Origin: Lachnospiraceae bacterium UBA6452
GTDB taxonomy: Bacteria; Bacillota; Clostridia; Lachnospirales; Lachnospiraceae
Assembly (NCBI GenBank): GCA_002441865.1
Contig: DJNY01000208.1
Span: 1 to 17,164 of the forward strand
Direction: 5' to 3'
Length of the DNA: 17,164 bases
A model generated the notes under the pieces. That model did not search any database, was not told the DNA's origin, and saw only the letters and a program-made list of their open reading frames with translations. This document shows, piece after piece, positions 6,996 through 13,905 of this stretch; within the stretch, counting starts at the first letter, position 1; the number at the start of each line of letters is the position of its first letter. The position numbers and the translations under genes were made by a program.

Positions 6996-7025
6996 TTGTA
7001 AGAGCGGGCGGGATTGCGCTATAAT
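6996..7025 (+). promoter_or_regulatory. Sigma-A-type promoter of the EamA transporter gene
   Basis: TTGTAA (6996-7001, 4/6 match) and a perfect TATAAT (7020-7025) are separated by 18 nt. The expected start near 7032 leaves a leader of about 47 nt. The promoter is back to back with that of plsC, their -35 elements only 17 bp apart. Confidence 0.62.
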
Positions 7026-7078
7026 GGAGCGCGAAAGCATAGGACAAGATCAGAAATGACAGAATAGAGGGAGTACTT

Positions 7079-8002
7079 ATGAAAAGTAAACAGATCAGAA
7101 ATTCGTTTCTGCTGGTGCTGACAGCACTTGTCTGGGGCATCGCATTTGTGGCACAGAGCACGGGAGGAGATGCGGTCGGACCTTACAGCTTTAACAGTAT
7201 CCGGTCGATCATCGGCAGTCTGGTGCTGATACCGGTCATCTTTTTACTGGACAGGATCAATCCGTCTGGGAAGAAACCAAAGACAAAAGAAGAAAAAAGG
7301 ACACTGCTTCTGGGCGGCTTCTGCTGCGGAACAGTTTTGTTTCTGGCATCAACAACCCAGCAGCTTGGTATCTATTACGGAACACCGGCAGGCAAAGCGG
7401 GTTTTCTTACAGCGTGTTATATTCTTCTTGTTCCGGTTTTCAGCCTGTTTTTAAAGAAAAAATGTGGTATCAACATCTGGATCGGTATTGTGATCGCGAT
7501 CGCAGGGCTTTATCTGCTTTGTATGACGGATTCCATTTCCTTCCAGACGAGCGATCTGATGGTGCTGCTTTGTGCGGTTTTATTTGCGCTGCACATTCTG
7601 GTGGTCGATCATTTTTCACCGCTTGTAGACGGCGTCAGAATGTCCTGCATCCAGTTTTTTGTATGCGGGATCTGGGGCTGCTTCCCAATGGTATTTTCCG
7701 ATATGAGACAGCAGACATTTTCCGGATGGCTGTCAGCACTGGGCAGTCTGAATGCATGGATTCCGATTTTATATGCCGGTATTTTCTCCTGCGGTGTCGG
7801 TTATACGCTGCAGATCATCGGACAGAACGGACTCAACCCGACTGTGGCATCCATGCTCATGAGTCTGGAATCTGTATTTTCCGTACTGGCAGGCTGGGTG
7901 ATATTGCATGAAGTACTTAGTAAAAGACAGCTGGTAGGCTGCGCACTGATCTTTGCGGCGATCATACTGGCGCAGCTTCCGGTAAAGAGAAAATCCGTGT
8001 GA
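7079..8002 (+). CDS. EamA-family (DMT superfamily) transporter
   Basis: This is an inner-membrane protein of 307 residues with about ten hydrophobic segments arranged as two EamA repeats (about 8-147 and 157-300), the usual drug/metabolite transporter plan. The start is typical of the family: FLLVLTALVWGIAFVAQ (10-26). Each repeat ends in the usual helix, the second with SLESVFSVLAGWVILHE, a pattern common to these exporters. The SD AGAGGGAG (7065-7072) lies 6 nt before the ATG. Its own promoter lies at 6996-7025. The substrate cannot be told from sequence; family members move amino acids, purines, sugars or other small molecules. It is probably a single gene: about 70 nt separate it from the GNAT gene and I see no convincing terminator between them. 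Confidence 0.9.
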   Translation: MKSKQIRNSFLLVLTALVWGIAFVAQSTGGDAVGPYSFNSIRSIIGSLVLIPVIFLLDRINPSGKKPKTKEEKRTLLLGGFCCGTVLFLASTTQQLGIYYGTPAGKAGFLTACYILLVPVFSLFLKKKCGINIWIGIVIAIAGLYLLCMTDSISFQTSDLMVLLCAVLFALHILVVDHFSPLVDGVRMSCIQFFVCGIWGCFPMVFSDMRQQTFSGWLSALGSLNAWIPILYAGIFSCGVGYTLQIIGQNGLNPTVASMLMSLESVFSVLAGWVILHEVLSKRQLVGCALIFAAIILAQLPVKRKSV

Positions 8003-8069
8003 TGCGGTTAGTGAAAAAATCACTTCGCGCATTGTGAGAACAGACTATAGAAAGAAAGCTGGTAGATAA

Positions 8070-8561
8070 ATGAATATCAAAGTAAGAGGCTATGAAGAAA
8101 AAGATCTTTCTGCCATGATCCGCATCTGGAATGAGGTTGTGGAGGATGGCGTGGCTTTTCCGCAGGAAGAAGTACTGACCACAGAAACAGGCAGGGAGTT
8201 TTTTGCGGCGCAGACCTACTGTGCAGTGGCAGAAGACGTCGAAACAGGAGAGGTTTACGGGCTTTATATCCTGCATCCGAATAATGTCGGACGATGCGGC
8301 CATATCTGTAATGCAAGCTATGCGGTTTCAAGAAACAGCAGAGGGCTGCATATCGGAGAGAAATTAGTATCGGATTGTCTTCTGGAAGGGAAAAAGCATG
8401 GTTTTGGTGTGCTGCAGTTTAACGCGGTCGTAGCCTCCAATGTACATGCCAGACATTTATATGAGAGACTCGGATTTGTACAGCTTGGCACAATCCCGGG
8501 CGGTTTCCGTATGAAGGATGGCAGCTACGAGGATATCTGTCCGTATTATCATGTGCTGTAA
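8070..8561 (+). CDS. GNAT-family N-acetyltransferase
   Basis: The product is a 163-residue cytoplasmic enzyme that should transfer an acetyl group from acetyl-CoA to an amine. The acetyl-CoA-binding motif A is seen as SRGLHIGEKLVSD (90-102), which fits the R/Q-x-x-G-x-G/A pattern (Arg91, Gly96). Motif B is seen near NVHARHLYERLGF (124-136), including the common Tyr131 before the ERLGF turn, and the fold ends IPGGFRMKDGSYEDI. The PGGF..K.G.Y.D pattern recalls small phosphinothricin/MnaT-like acetyltransferases, but the acceptor is not known. The SD is weak (AAAGAAAGCTGG upstream of ATG 8070). No clear promoter lies directly before it, so it may depend on read-through from the transporter gene. 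Confidence 0.9.
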   Translation: MNIKVRGYEEKDLSAMIRIWNEVVEDGVAFPQEEVLTTETGREFFAAQTYCAVAEDVETGEVYGLYILHPNNVGRCGHICNASYAVSRNSRGLHIGEKLVSDCLLEGKKHGFGVLQFNAVVASNVHARHLYERLGFVQLGTIPGGFRMKDGSYEDICPYYHVL

Positions 8562-8588
8562 TTCAGAATAGTTATTCCGGTATACACA

Positions 8589-8621
8589 TATACTCCATAT
8601 ATAACGTATAAATGGAGTGTA
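8589..8621 (+). promoter_or_regulatory. Inverted repeat masking the SD of the PrcB-like lipoprotein gene
   Basis: The left arm 8589-8598 (TATACTCCAT) can pair with 8612-8621 (ATGGAGTGTA), 10 bp with one G.U pair and a 13-nt AT-rich loop. The right arm contains GGAG (8614-8617), the SD of the gene starting at 8624. The pairing is seen in sequence; a regulatory role is inference. Confidence 0.35.
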
Positions 8622-8623
8622 CT

Positions 8624-9028
8624 ATGAAAAAGATCAGGAACGGAATCATTATGATACTTCTTCTGTGTCTGCTTTGCGGATGCAGTTTTGCCACAGAGAA
8701 AGAGGAAGACCGCAGGGATCTGGCATATACGGTTGTCAGCGAAGATGAACTGCCTGGGGAGCTGAAGGATCTGATCGAAACCAAAAAGACAGAGCCTTTT
8801 AAAATGACATATGAGGATCAGGGCTATCTGTATATCGTGCAGGGCTATGGGCAGAAGCCGACAGCCGGTTTCAGTATCCAGTTAAATGAACTGTATGAAA
8901 CAGGAAATGCCATTTATTTTTCAGCAGTTCTGATCGGGCCGGAGGAGCAGAATGCACCTGCGGATTCGTTCCCATATATCGTTGTAAAGACCGAGTATCA
9001 GGAGAAGACGGTTGTCTTCAATTCCTGA
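8624..9028 (+). CDS. Small lipoprotein with PrcB C-terminal domain
   Basis: I chose ATG 8624, which has GGAG (8614-8617) 6 nt upstream; the in-frame ATG 8612 overlaps that SD. The product has 134 residues. Residues 1-20 form a lipoprotein signal with lipobox LLCGC and Cys20, so the mature protein is expected on the outer face of the membrane. The rest fits the small PrcB_C domain, named after the PrcB protein of the Treponema PrtP complex: a strand pair YLYIVQGYGQKPTAGFSIQL (68-87), then AIYFSAVLIGP (96-106) and a final SFPYIVVKT (115-123). The 'G-K-P-T-A/G-G-F/Y-S-I' and 'PY-IVK' patterns are the basis of the call. Function is unknown. The promoter of pyrC lies inside its 3' end. Confidence 0.8.
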   Translation: MKKIRNGIIMILLLCLLCGCSFATEKEEDRRDLAYTVVSEDELPGELKDLIETKKTEPFKMTYEDQGYLYIVQGYGQKPTAGFSIQLNELYETGNAIYFSAVLIGPEEQNAPADSFPYIVVKTEYQEKTVVFNS

Positions 9029-9040
9029 AAATGATAAAAT
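9012..9040 (+). promoter_or_regulatory. Promoter of pyrC-pyrK-pyrD inside the upstream gene
   Basis: TTGTCT (9012-9017, 4/6) and TAAAAT (9035-9040, 5/6) are 17 nt apart, and TGA directly before the -10 makes it an extended -10 (TGn). It spans the stop codon of the PrcB-like gene (9026-9028). The leader would be about 60 nt; I see no terminator/antiterminator pair in it that would suggest PyrR attenuation. Confidence 0.6.
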
Positions 9041-9105
9041 ATTGCCAGATACGGAGCAGACCGTAGGCAGCATATAACAGACAAGAATTCAAGTGAGGTA
9101 CCAGC

Positions 9106-10398
9106 ATGCTTTTGATCACAAACGGAACCATTGTGGATCCTGTGCAGGGAATCTACAAAGGGGATATTCTGGTCCGCGACGGAAAGATCGCACGGATCAC
9201 ACATAAAATAGAACAGACTGAATTAAAAGAAGAAGCAGAACCGTTGCGTATCATAGACGCAGCAGGCAAAAAGATAGGGCCGGGTCTTGTGGATGTACAT
9301 GTGCATTTCAGGGATCCGGGCTTTACGCATAAAGAGGATATTGAAACGGGCGCGCGTGCAGCAGCGGCCGGTGGTTTTACCACGGTCGTGCTGATGGCAA
9401 ATACAAAGCCTGCAGTTGATACGAAGGAAACGCTGGCTTATGTGCTGGAAAAGGGTAAAAAGACAGGAATCCATGTGGAAAGCTGTGCCTGCATTACAAA
9501 AGGACTGGCGGGTAAAGAACTGACCGATATGAAATCGCTCCGGGAGGCGGGTGCAGCAGGCTTTACGGATGATGGTATCCCGATCATGGACGAAGCACTT
9601 GTAAAAGCCGCCATGGAGCAGGCAAAGGAGCTGGATGTACCGCTCAGTTTCCATGAAGAGGATCCGGCTTATATCGAAAATAACGGAATCAATCACGGAA
9701 AAGCATCCGCGTATTACCAGATCGGTGGCAGCGACCGTATGGCAGAGATCTCTCTGGTCAGACGGGATCTGGAGCTTGCGCTTTCGACAGGCGCAGCATT
9801 TGATGTGCAGCATATCAGTGCAAAAGAAAGTGTGGCACTTGTCAGGGAAGCCAAGAAGAAGGCAAGGGAGTTAGGCATGGACAATATCCATGCAGAAGCA
9901 ACGCCGCATCATTTCAGCCTGACAGAGGAAGCGGCAATTCAGTATGGAACGCTTGCCAAGATGAATCCGCCGCTGCGGGAGGAAGCAGACCGCATGGCGA
10001 TCATAGAAGGGCTTGCAGACGGAACGATCGATCTGATCGCGACCGACCACGCACCGCACAGCGCAGAAGAAAAAGCAAAGCCGCTGACAGAAGCACCATC
10101 CGGTATTATCGGACTGGAAACCGCATTTTCACTTGCCATTACCAATCTGGTCAGACCTGGCTATCTCGATCTGCCAAAACTATTTGAAAGAATGAGTCTG
10201 GCACCTGCAAAGCTGTATCATCTGCCTGCAGGACAGATCAGGGAAGGCATGCCTGCGGATCTGATCGTATTCGATGATGCTGCGGAAGTTGTTTATGAGA
10301 AATTTGCTTCCAAGAGCAGTAACTCACCGTTTACGGGACAAACGCTTTATGGCAGGATAGAAATGACAATCTGTGAGGGAAAGGAAATACAAAAATGA
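9106..10398 (+). CDS. pyrC: Dihydroorotase
   Basis: PyrC closes carbamoyl-aspartate to dihydroorotate, the third step of de novo pyrimidine synthesis, in the cytoplasm. The protein has 430 residues, the usual length of the class I enzyme. Zinc-site and active-site elements are all present: LVDVHVHFRDPG (61-72, His65 and His67), GFTDDGIPI (152-160), SFHEED (181-186, His183), VQHISAKES (234-242, His236), ATPHHF (265-270) and IATDHAPHS (311-319, Asp314). The SD GTGAGG is at 9093-9098. The stop overlaps the pyrK start by 4 nt (ATGA), so translation is coupled. pyrB and the other pyr genes are not in the window. Confidence is high. Confidence 0.96.
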   Translation: MLLITNGTIVDPVQGIYKGDILVRDGKIARITHKIEQTELKEEAEPLRIIDAAGKKIGPGLVDVHVHFRDPGFTHKEDIETGARAAAAGGFTTVVLMANTKPAVDTKETLAYVLEKGKKTGIHVESCACITKGLAGKELTDMKSLREAGAAGFTDDGIPIMDEALVKAAMEQAKELDVPLSFHEEDPAYIENNGINHGKASAYYQIGGSDRMAEISLVRRDLELALSTGAAFDVQHISAKESVALVREAKKKARELGMDNIHAEATPHHFSLTEEAAIQYGTLAKMNPPLREEADRMAIIEGLADGTIDLIATDHAPHSAEEKAKPLTEAPSGIIGLETAFSLAITNLVRPGYLDLPKLFERMSLAPAKLYHLPAGQIREGMPADLIVFDDAAEVVYEKFASKSSNSPFTGQTLYGRIEMTICEGKEIQK

Positions 10399-11180
10399 TC
10401 AAAACAAAAGTAATCGGAAGAGTATTCCGTCAGGACGAGATCGCAGATCAGATCTATGATATGTGGATCGAGACAGAGCTGGCACAGGGCGCAAGACCGG
10501 GACAGTTCGTCTGCGTTTACACCAGAAATGCAGCAGCACTTCTGCCGCGTCCTATCAGTATCTGTGAGGTAAATGAAGAAAAGACAATGCTCCGTCTTGT
10601 ATACAGAACAGTCGGAAAAGGTACCAATGAATTTGCAACTTATCATGCGGGAGCAGAGATCTCCCTGCTTGGACCGCTCGGAAACGGATTTCCGGTGGAA
10701 AAAGCAGCGGGAAAGCGTGTTTTCCTGATCGGTGGCGGGATCGGTATTCCGCCGATGCTCCAGCTTTCCAAGGAAATCAAAAAGGCTGGACAGGCTTACT
10801 GTGAACTCAGTGTGCTGGGCTATCGGAATGAACTGTTTTTAAATACGGATCTGGAGAAATACAGCCAGGTCTATGTGGCAACAGAGGACGGAAGCACCGG
10901 TACAAAAGGAACGGTACTGGATGCCATAAAGGAAAAGGGATTATCCGGGGATGTGATCTTTGCCTGTGGACCGATGCCAATGCTGCGTGCCATCAAGGAG
11001 TATGCTGCGGCTAATAATATGGAAGCCTATATTTCCCTGGAAGAGCATATGGCATGTGGTGTAGGTGCCTGCCTTGGCTGTGTCTGCAAGACAAAAAATG
11101 TGGATGCACATTCCCATGTACACAACTCACGGATCTGTACAGACGGGCCGGTTTACAATGCAGAGGAGGTAGAGATCTGA
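10395..11180 (+). CDS. pyrK: Dihydroorotate dehydrogenase electron transfer subunit
   Basis: PyrK carries FAD and a [2Fe-2S] cluster and passes electrons from PyrD to NAD+, so that this class 1B enzyme uses NAD+ as the final acceptor. The protein has 261 residues, the normal size. It shows the flavin-binding RPISI (52-56), the nucleotide-binding GGGIGIPP (113-120), the ACGPMPML block (190-197) and the C-terminal cluster ligands Cys221, Cys226, Cys229 and Cys248 (CGVGACLGC, then ICTDGPVY). Cys231 is an extra cysteine in the cluster region. It overlaps pyrC by 4 nt and pyrD by 1 nt (TGATG), the normal arrangement for two subunits made in equal amounts. Confidence 0.96.
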   Translation: MIKTKVIGRVFRQDEIADQIYDMWIETELAQGARPGQFVCVYTRNAAALLPRPISICEVNEEKTMLRLVYRTVGKGTNEFATYHAGAEISLLGPLGNGFPVEKAAGKRVFLIGGGIGIPPMLQLSKEIKKAGQAYCELSVLGYRNELFLNTDLEKYSQVYVATEDGSTGTKGTVLDAIKEKGLSGDVIFACGPMPMLRAIKEYAAANNMEAYISLEEHMACGVGACLGCVCKTKNVDAHSHVHNSRICTDGPVYNAEEVEI

Positions 11181-12085
11181 TGAATACAAAAGTAACAATC
11201 GCAGGTGTGGAACTTAAAAATCCTGTTATGACAGCCTCCGGTACATTTGGATCCGGTATGGAATACAGCGATTTTGTGGATCTGAACAAATTAGGCGCAG
11301 TGGTGACAAAGGGTGTTGCCAATGTACCGTGGCCGGGAAATCCGACGCCGCGTGTGGCAGAAACCTATGGCGGAATGCTCAATGCGATCGGACTGCAGAA
11401 TCCGGGCATTGATGTCTTTATAGAAAGAGATCTTGCCTTTTTGAAAAATTATGATACCAAGGTAATCGTCAATGTCTGTGGAAAAAGCGTTGAGGATTAT
11501 ATAGAAGTGGTGGAAAAACTCGGTGATCAGGATACTGTGGCAATGCTCGAGATCAATGTATCCTGTCCGAACGTTAAGGAAGGTGCGATCGCCTTTGGTC
11601 AGAAGGCAGATGCTCTCATGCATATCACAAGTGAGATCAAGAAAAAAGCAAAACAGCCCGTTATCATGAAGCTGAGCCCGAATGTCACGGATATCACCGA
11701 AATGGCAAAGGCAGCAGAGGCAGCAGGTGCGGATGCGATCTCACTGATCAATACGATCACAGGCATGAAGATCGATATCAACAGAAGAAAGTTTGCATTG
11801 GCTAACAAAACCGGCGGACTCAGCGGTCCGGCGATCAAACCGGTTGCAGTGCGTATGGTATATCAGGCAGCTAACGCGGTAAAGATCCCGATCATCGGAA
11901 TGGGCGGTATCGCAAATGCGGAGGATGCACTTGAATTTATCATGGCAGGTGCAACAGCCGTATCGATCGGTGCCATGAATTTTGTGAACCCATACACAAC
12001 TGTAGAGACGATCGAAGGAATCGAATCCTTCATGAAGAAGAATCAGGTCGAAGATATCAACAGCCTGATCGGATGTGTAAAATAA
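11180..12085 (+). CDS. pyrD: Dihydroorotate dehydrogenase, class 1B catalytic subunit
   Basis: PyrD oxidises dihydroorotate to orotate with bound FMN. I chose ATG 11180 because AGGAGGT (11164-11170) lies 9 nt upstream and the ATG overlaps the pyrK stop; the frame is open further upstream but only as an out-of-frame reading of pyrK. The product has 301 residues. Visible motifs are NPVMTASGTFGSG (14-26), NAIGLQNPG (68-76), the active-site NVSCPNVKEG (126-135, Cys129 as base, the mark of class 1) and the phosphate-binding IIGMGGIANAEDALEF. PyrK next door supports class 1B. A terminator-like inverted repeat starts 12 nt after the stop. Confidence 0.97.
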   Translation: MNTKVTIAGVELKNPVMTASGTFGSGMEYSDFVDLNKLGAVVTKGVANVPWPGNPTPRVAETYGGMLNAIGLQNPGIDVFIERDLAFLKNYDTKVIVNVCGKSVEDYIEVVEKLGDQDTVAMLEINVSCPNVKEGAIAFGQKADALMHITSEIKKKAKQPVIMKLSPNVTDITEMAKAAEAAGADAISLINTITGMKIDINRRKFALANKTGGLSGPAIKPVAVRMVYQAANAVKIPIIGMGGIANAEDALEFIMAGATAVSIGAMNFVNPYTTVETIEGIESFMKKNQVEDINSLIGCVK

Positions 12086-12097
12086 CAGAATAGTTCT

Positions 12098-12155
12098 AAC
12101 CTCCCGGTGGCAGACATACAATAAACAAAGTGATGTATGCGCTGGGAGGTTTTTT
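12098..12155 (+). terminator. Terminator-like inverted repeat that also contains the sipL SD
   Basis: AACCTCCC (12098-12105) pairs perfectly with GGGAGGTT (12144-12151), followed by more T to 12155 and at once by ATG 12156. An inner 6-bp stem, CATACA (12115-12120) with TGTATG (12134-12139), shortens the loop. As an RNA made by read-through from pyrD this is a plausible terminator and it also buries the sipL SD (GGGAGG, 12144-12149). Confidence 0.62.
12115..12122 (+). promoter_or_regulatory. Sigma-E-like -10 element of sipL
   Basis: CATACAAT is an exact match to the sporulation sigma-E -10 consensus CATACAnT. The expected start, about 7 nt downstream (12128-12130), gives a leader of about 27 nt. 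No good -35 element is seen at the usual distance (GTTCTAAC at 12093-12100 is weak), which lowers confidence. sipL is sigma-E controlled in C. difficile, which supports it. Confidence 0.5.
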
Positions 12156-13706
12156 ATGAATATCATACATAATAACATTCATATGGATATGGTAAAATGC
12201 CGGGCTGTCAGTCAGATGACACTGGAAGATGATATGAATCTGCCGCAGGATAACCCTGATCTGGATAAAATCATATTTCGGGAAGGAACGCTGAATCTGA
12301 CCGATACGGTTGTGACAAACGACCATGTGTTGGTGAAAGGGCAGCTTCTGGTGACAGTGCTGTATCTGTCCGAGGATGAGGAGGAAAAGCTTGCCAAGAC
12401 GACGGGAAAGCTGACCTTTGAAGAAAATGTATATCTGGAAGGCATACAGCCAAACGATACGGTAGATGTGACTTGGAAGATCGAGGATCTTTCCGTCAGC
12501 ATGATCAATTCCCGCAAGATCAGTGCCAGAAGCATGATCACCCTGACTCTGCAGTCAGATCAGCTTTATGATGAAGAAGCGGCAGTCGATCTGACAGAAG
12601 CCGAAGGGATCGAATTTCACAAAAAGCAGATGGATATTACCTCACTGGCAGTCTGCAAGCGGGATATTTACAGGATCAGACAGGATCTGGAGCTACCTGC
12701 AAGCATGCCTAATTTCTATCATGTGATCTGGCAGAGTATCCGGATCGCATCGATCGATATGCGCCCTCTGGAGGAAAAGATTGCGATCAGCGGCGAACTG
12801 TCGGTGTTCCTTTTGTATGAAAGCATGCAGGACGGAGATCATCAGTATTATGAGACAACACTGCCGTTTTCCGGAACGATGGATTGTCAGGGCAGCAGGG
12901 AGATGATGATCCCGGATATCCACTATACGATCGCAAGCCGTGAGGCAGAGATCAGACCGGATCTGGATGGGGAAGAACGTTGCTTTTCCATGGAGCTTGT
13001 ACTGGATCTGAGCATTAAGCTGTACGAACAGCAGCAGATCTCCGTTATTGAGGATGTGTATGGCACACGTAATGAGGTGCGGGCAGATGTAAAGGATGGA
13101 AATTTCCGTCATATGCTGCTGCGCAACAGCGGCAAATGCCGTGTAACGGAAAAGAGAAAGATAGAGCACACGGGCGCGATCCTGCAGCTCATCCACAGCG
13201 AAGGCGAGGTATATACGGAAAGTATTTCTGTACAGGAAAACGGGATCGAAGTGGAAGGTATCGTGCATATCAAATCGCTGTATGTGACAAGTGATGACAG
13301 AATGCCTTACGCGGCATTTGAGGATGATATTCCGTTCAGCTATCTGCTGGAAGCCAAAGCAGAGGCAAAAGACTGTGAAGTGAACTTACAGGTTGCTCTG
13401 GAACAACTGAGTGTCACAATGCTGGATGGACAGGAGATCGAGATCCGCATGACGATCGACGTGGCAGCAGTCCTTCTGGAGCCGTATACCATGCAGCTTG
13501 TCAGAGATGTGGAGGTTCTGCCGCTGGACAAAGAAAAATTCAGGGCACTTCCCGGTATTGCGGTTTATGTGGCAAAGCCGGATGACAGCCTGTGGCAGAT
13601 CGGCAAAAAATATTATATGCCCGTTGCCAGGATCAAAGAACTCAACGGACTGACGGCAGATACATTAAAAGGCGGCGAAAAGCTGCTTCTCGTAAAAGAA
13701 AGATAA
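12156..13706 (+). CDS. sipL: SipL-like spore coat morphogenesis protein (DUF3794 repeats plus LysM)
   Basis: In C. difficile SipL binds the coat ATPase SpoIVA through its LysM domain and is needed to attach the coat to the forespore in the mother cell. The product here has 516 residues, the size expected. Three DUF3794/SPOCS-type repeats can be seen by their shared pattern of strands ending in 'V-V-G-L-V-LY-S' like blocks: about 30-132, 175-290 and 335-440. A C-terminal LysM covers about 467-514 (IAVYVAKPDDSLWQIGKKYY, then IKELNGL and LKGGEKLLLVK). The ATG is 6 nt after GGGAGG. It has its own terminator at 13734-13767. Other DUF3794-LysM proteins exist in Clostridia, so the exact orthology is likely rather than proven. 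Confidence 0.85.
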   Translation: MNIIHNNIHMDMVKCRAVSQMTLEDDMNLPQDNPDLDKIIFREGTLNLTDTVVTNDHVLVKGQLLVTVLYLSEDEEEKLAKTTGKLTFEENVYLEGIQPNDTVDVTWKIEDLSVSMINSRKISARSMITLTLQSDQLYDEEAAVDLTEAEGIEFHKKQMDITSLAVCKRDIYRIRQDLELPASMPNFYHVIWQSIRIASIDMRPLEEKIAISGELSVFLLYESMQDGDHQYYETTLPFSGTMDCQGSREMMIPDIHYTIASREAEIRPDLDGEERCFSMELVLDLSIKLYEQQQISVIEDVYGTRNEVRADVKDGNFRHMLLRNSGKCRVTEKRKIEHTGAILQLIHSEGEVYTESISVQENGIEVEGIVHIKSLYVTSDDRMPYAAFEDDIPFSYLLEAKAEAKDCEVNLQVALEQLSVTMLDGQEIEIRMTIDVAAVLLEPYTMQLVRDVEVLPLDKEKFRALPGIAVYVAKPDDSLWQIGKKYYMPVARIKELNGLTADTLKGGEKLLLVKER

Positions 13707-13733
13707 TAAGCTCCATCAATAGACAGATGATGC

Positions 13734-13767
13734 AAAAAGCAGGCGGAGTATATCCGGTTGCTTTTTT
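13734..13767 (+). terminator. Rho-independent terminator of sipL
   Basis: AAAAAGCA (13734-13741) pairs with TGCTTTTT (13759-13766), and an inner CGGA/TCCG stem closes a GTATA loop (13748-13752). The right arm forms a run of six T (13762-13767). It begins 27 nt past the stop codon. Confidence 0.85.
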
Positions 13768-13801
13768 GCTGTTTTCGGTATATAGTAAATTGTACAAATA
13801 T

Positions 13802-13810
13802 TGATACAAT
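13802..13810 (+). promoter_or_regulatory. Extended -10 promoter before ispE
   Basis: TGATACAAT gives TGn followed by TACAAT (5/6 match to TATAAT). I find no good -35 at 16-18 nt upstream, as is allowed for extended -10 promoters. The start would fall near 13816-13818, that is, at the very foot of the palindrome at 13815-13884. Confidence 0.42.
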
Positions 13811-13814
13811 CTGA

Positions 13815-13884
13815 TGAAACTATTCAGAGCCATGCAAATCCGTCATAAGCTGCGATTTTGCGAATGGGGTGCTGAATAGTTTCA
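13815..13884. repeat. 70-nt imperfect palindrome upstream of ispE
   Basis: TGAAACTATTCAG (13815-13827) and CTGAATAGTTTCA (13872-13884) are a perfect 13-bp inverted repeat. Inside, 13830-13833 pairs with 13864-13867, 13834-13838 with 13857-13861, and 13839-13840 with 13854-13855, leaving a 13-nt top loop (13841-13853). No T-run follows, so it is not a standard terminator. It may be a structured 5' leader, a protein-binding site or a dispersed palindromic repeat; only the pairing is seen. Confidence 0.7.
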
Positions 13885-13905
13885 ATAAGGCGAGGAACGC
13901 AAACT

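Noticed and set aside
8003..8031. Possible terminator after the EamA-type gene (GTGA-AAAAA-TCAC with flanking TGCG/CGCA)
   Set aside because: The stem is only 4 bp with an interrupted outer part and no T-run follows.
11054..11179. Upstream extension of pyrD into pyrK
   Set aside because: The extra 42 residues are an out-of-frame reading of the PyrK cysteine region; AGGAGGT and the stop-start overlap mark ATG 11180 as the start.
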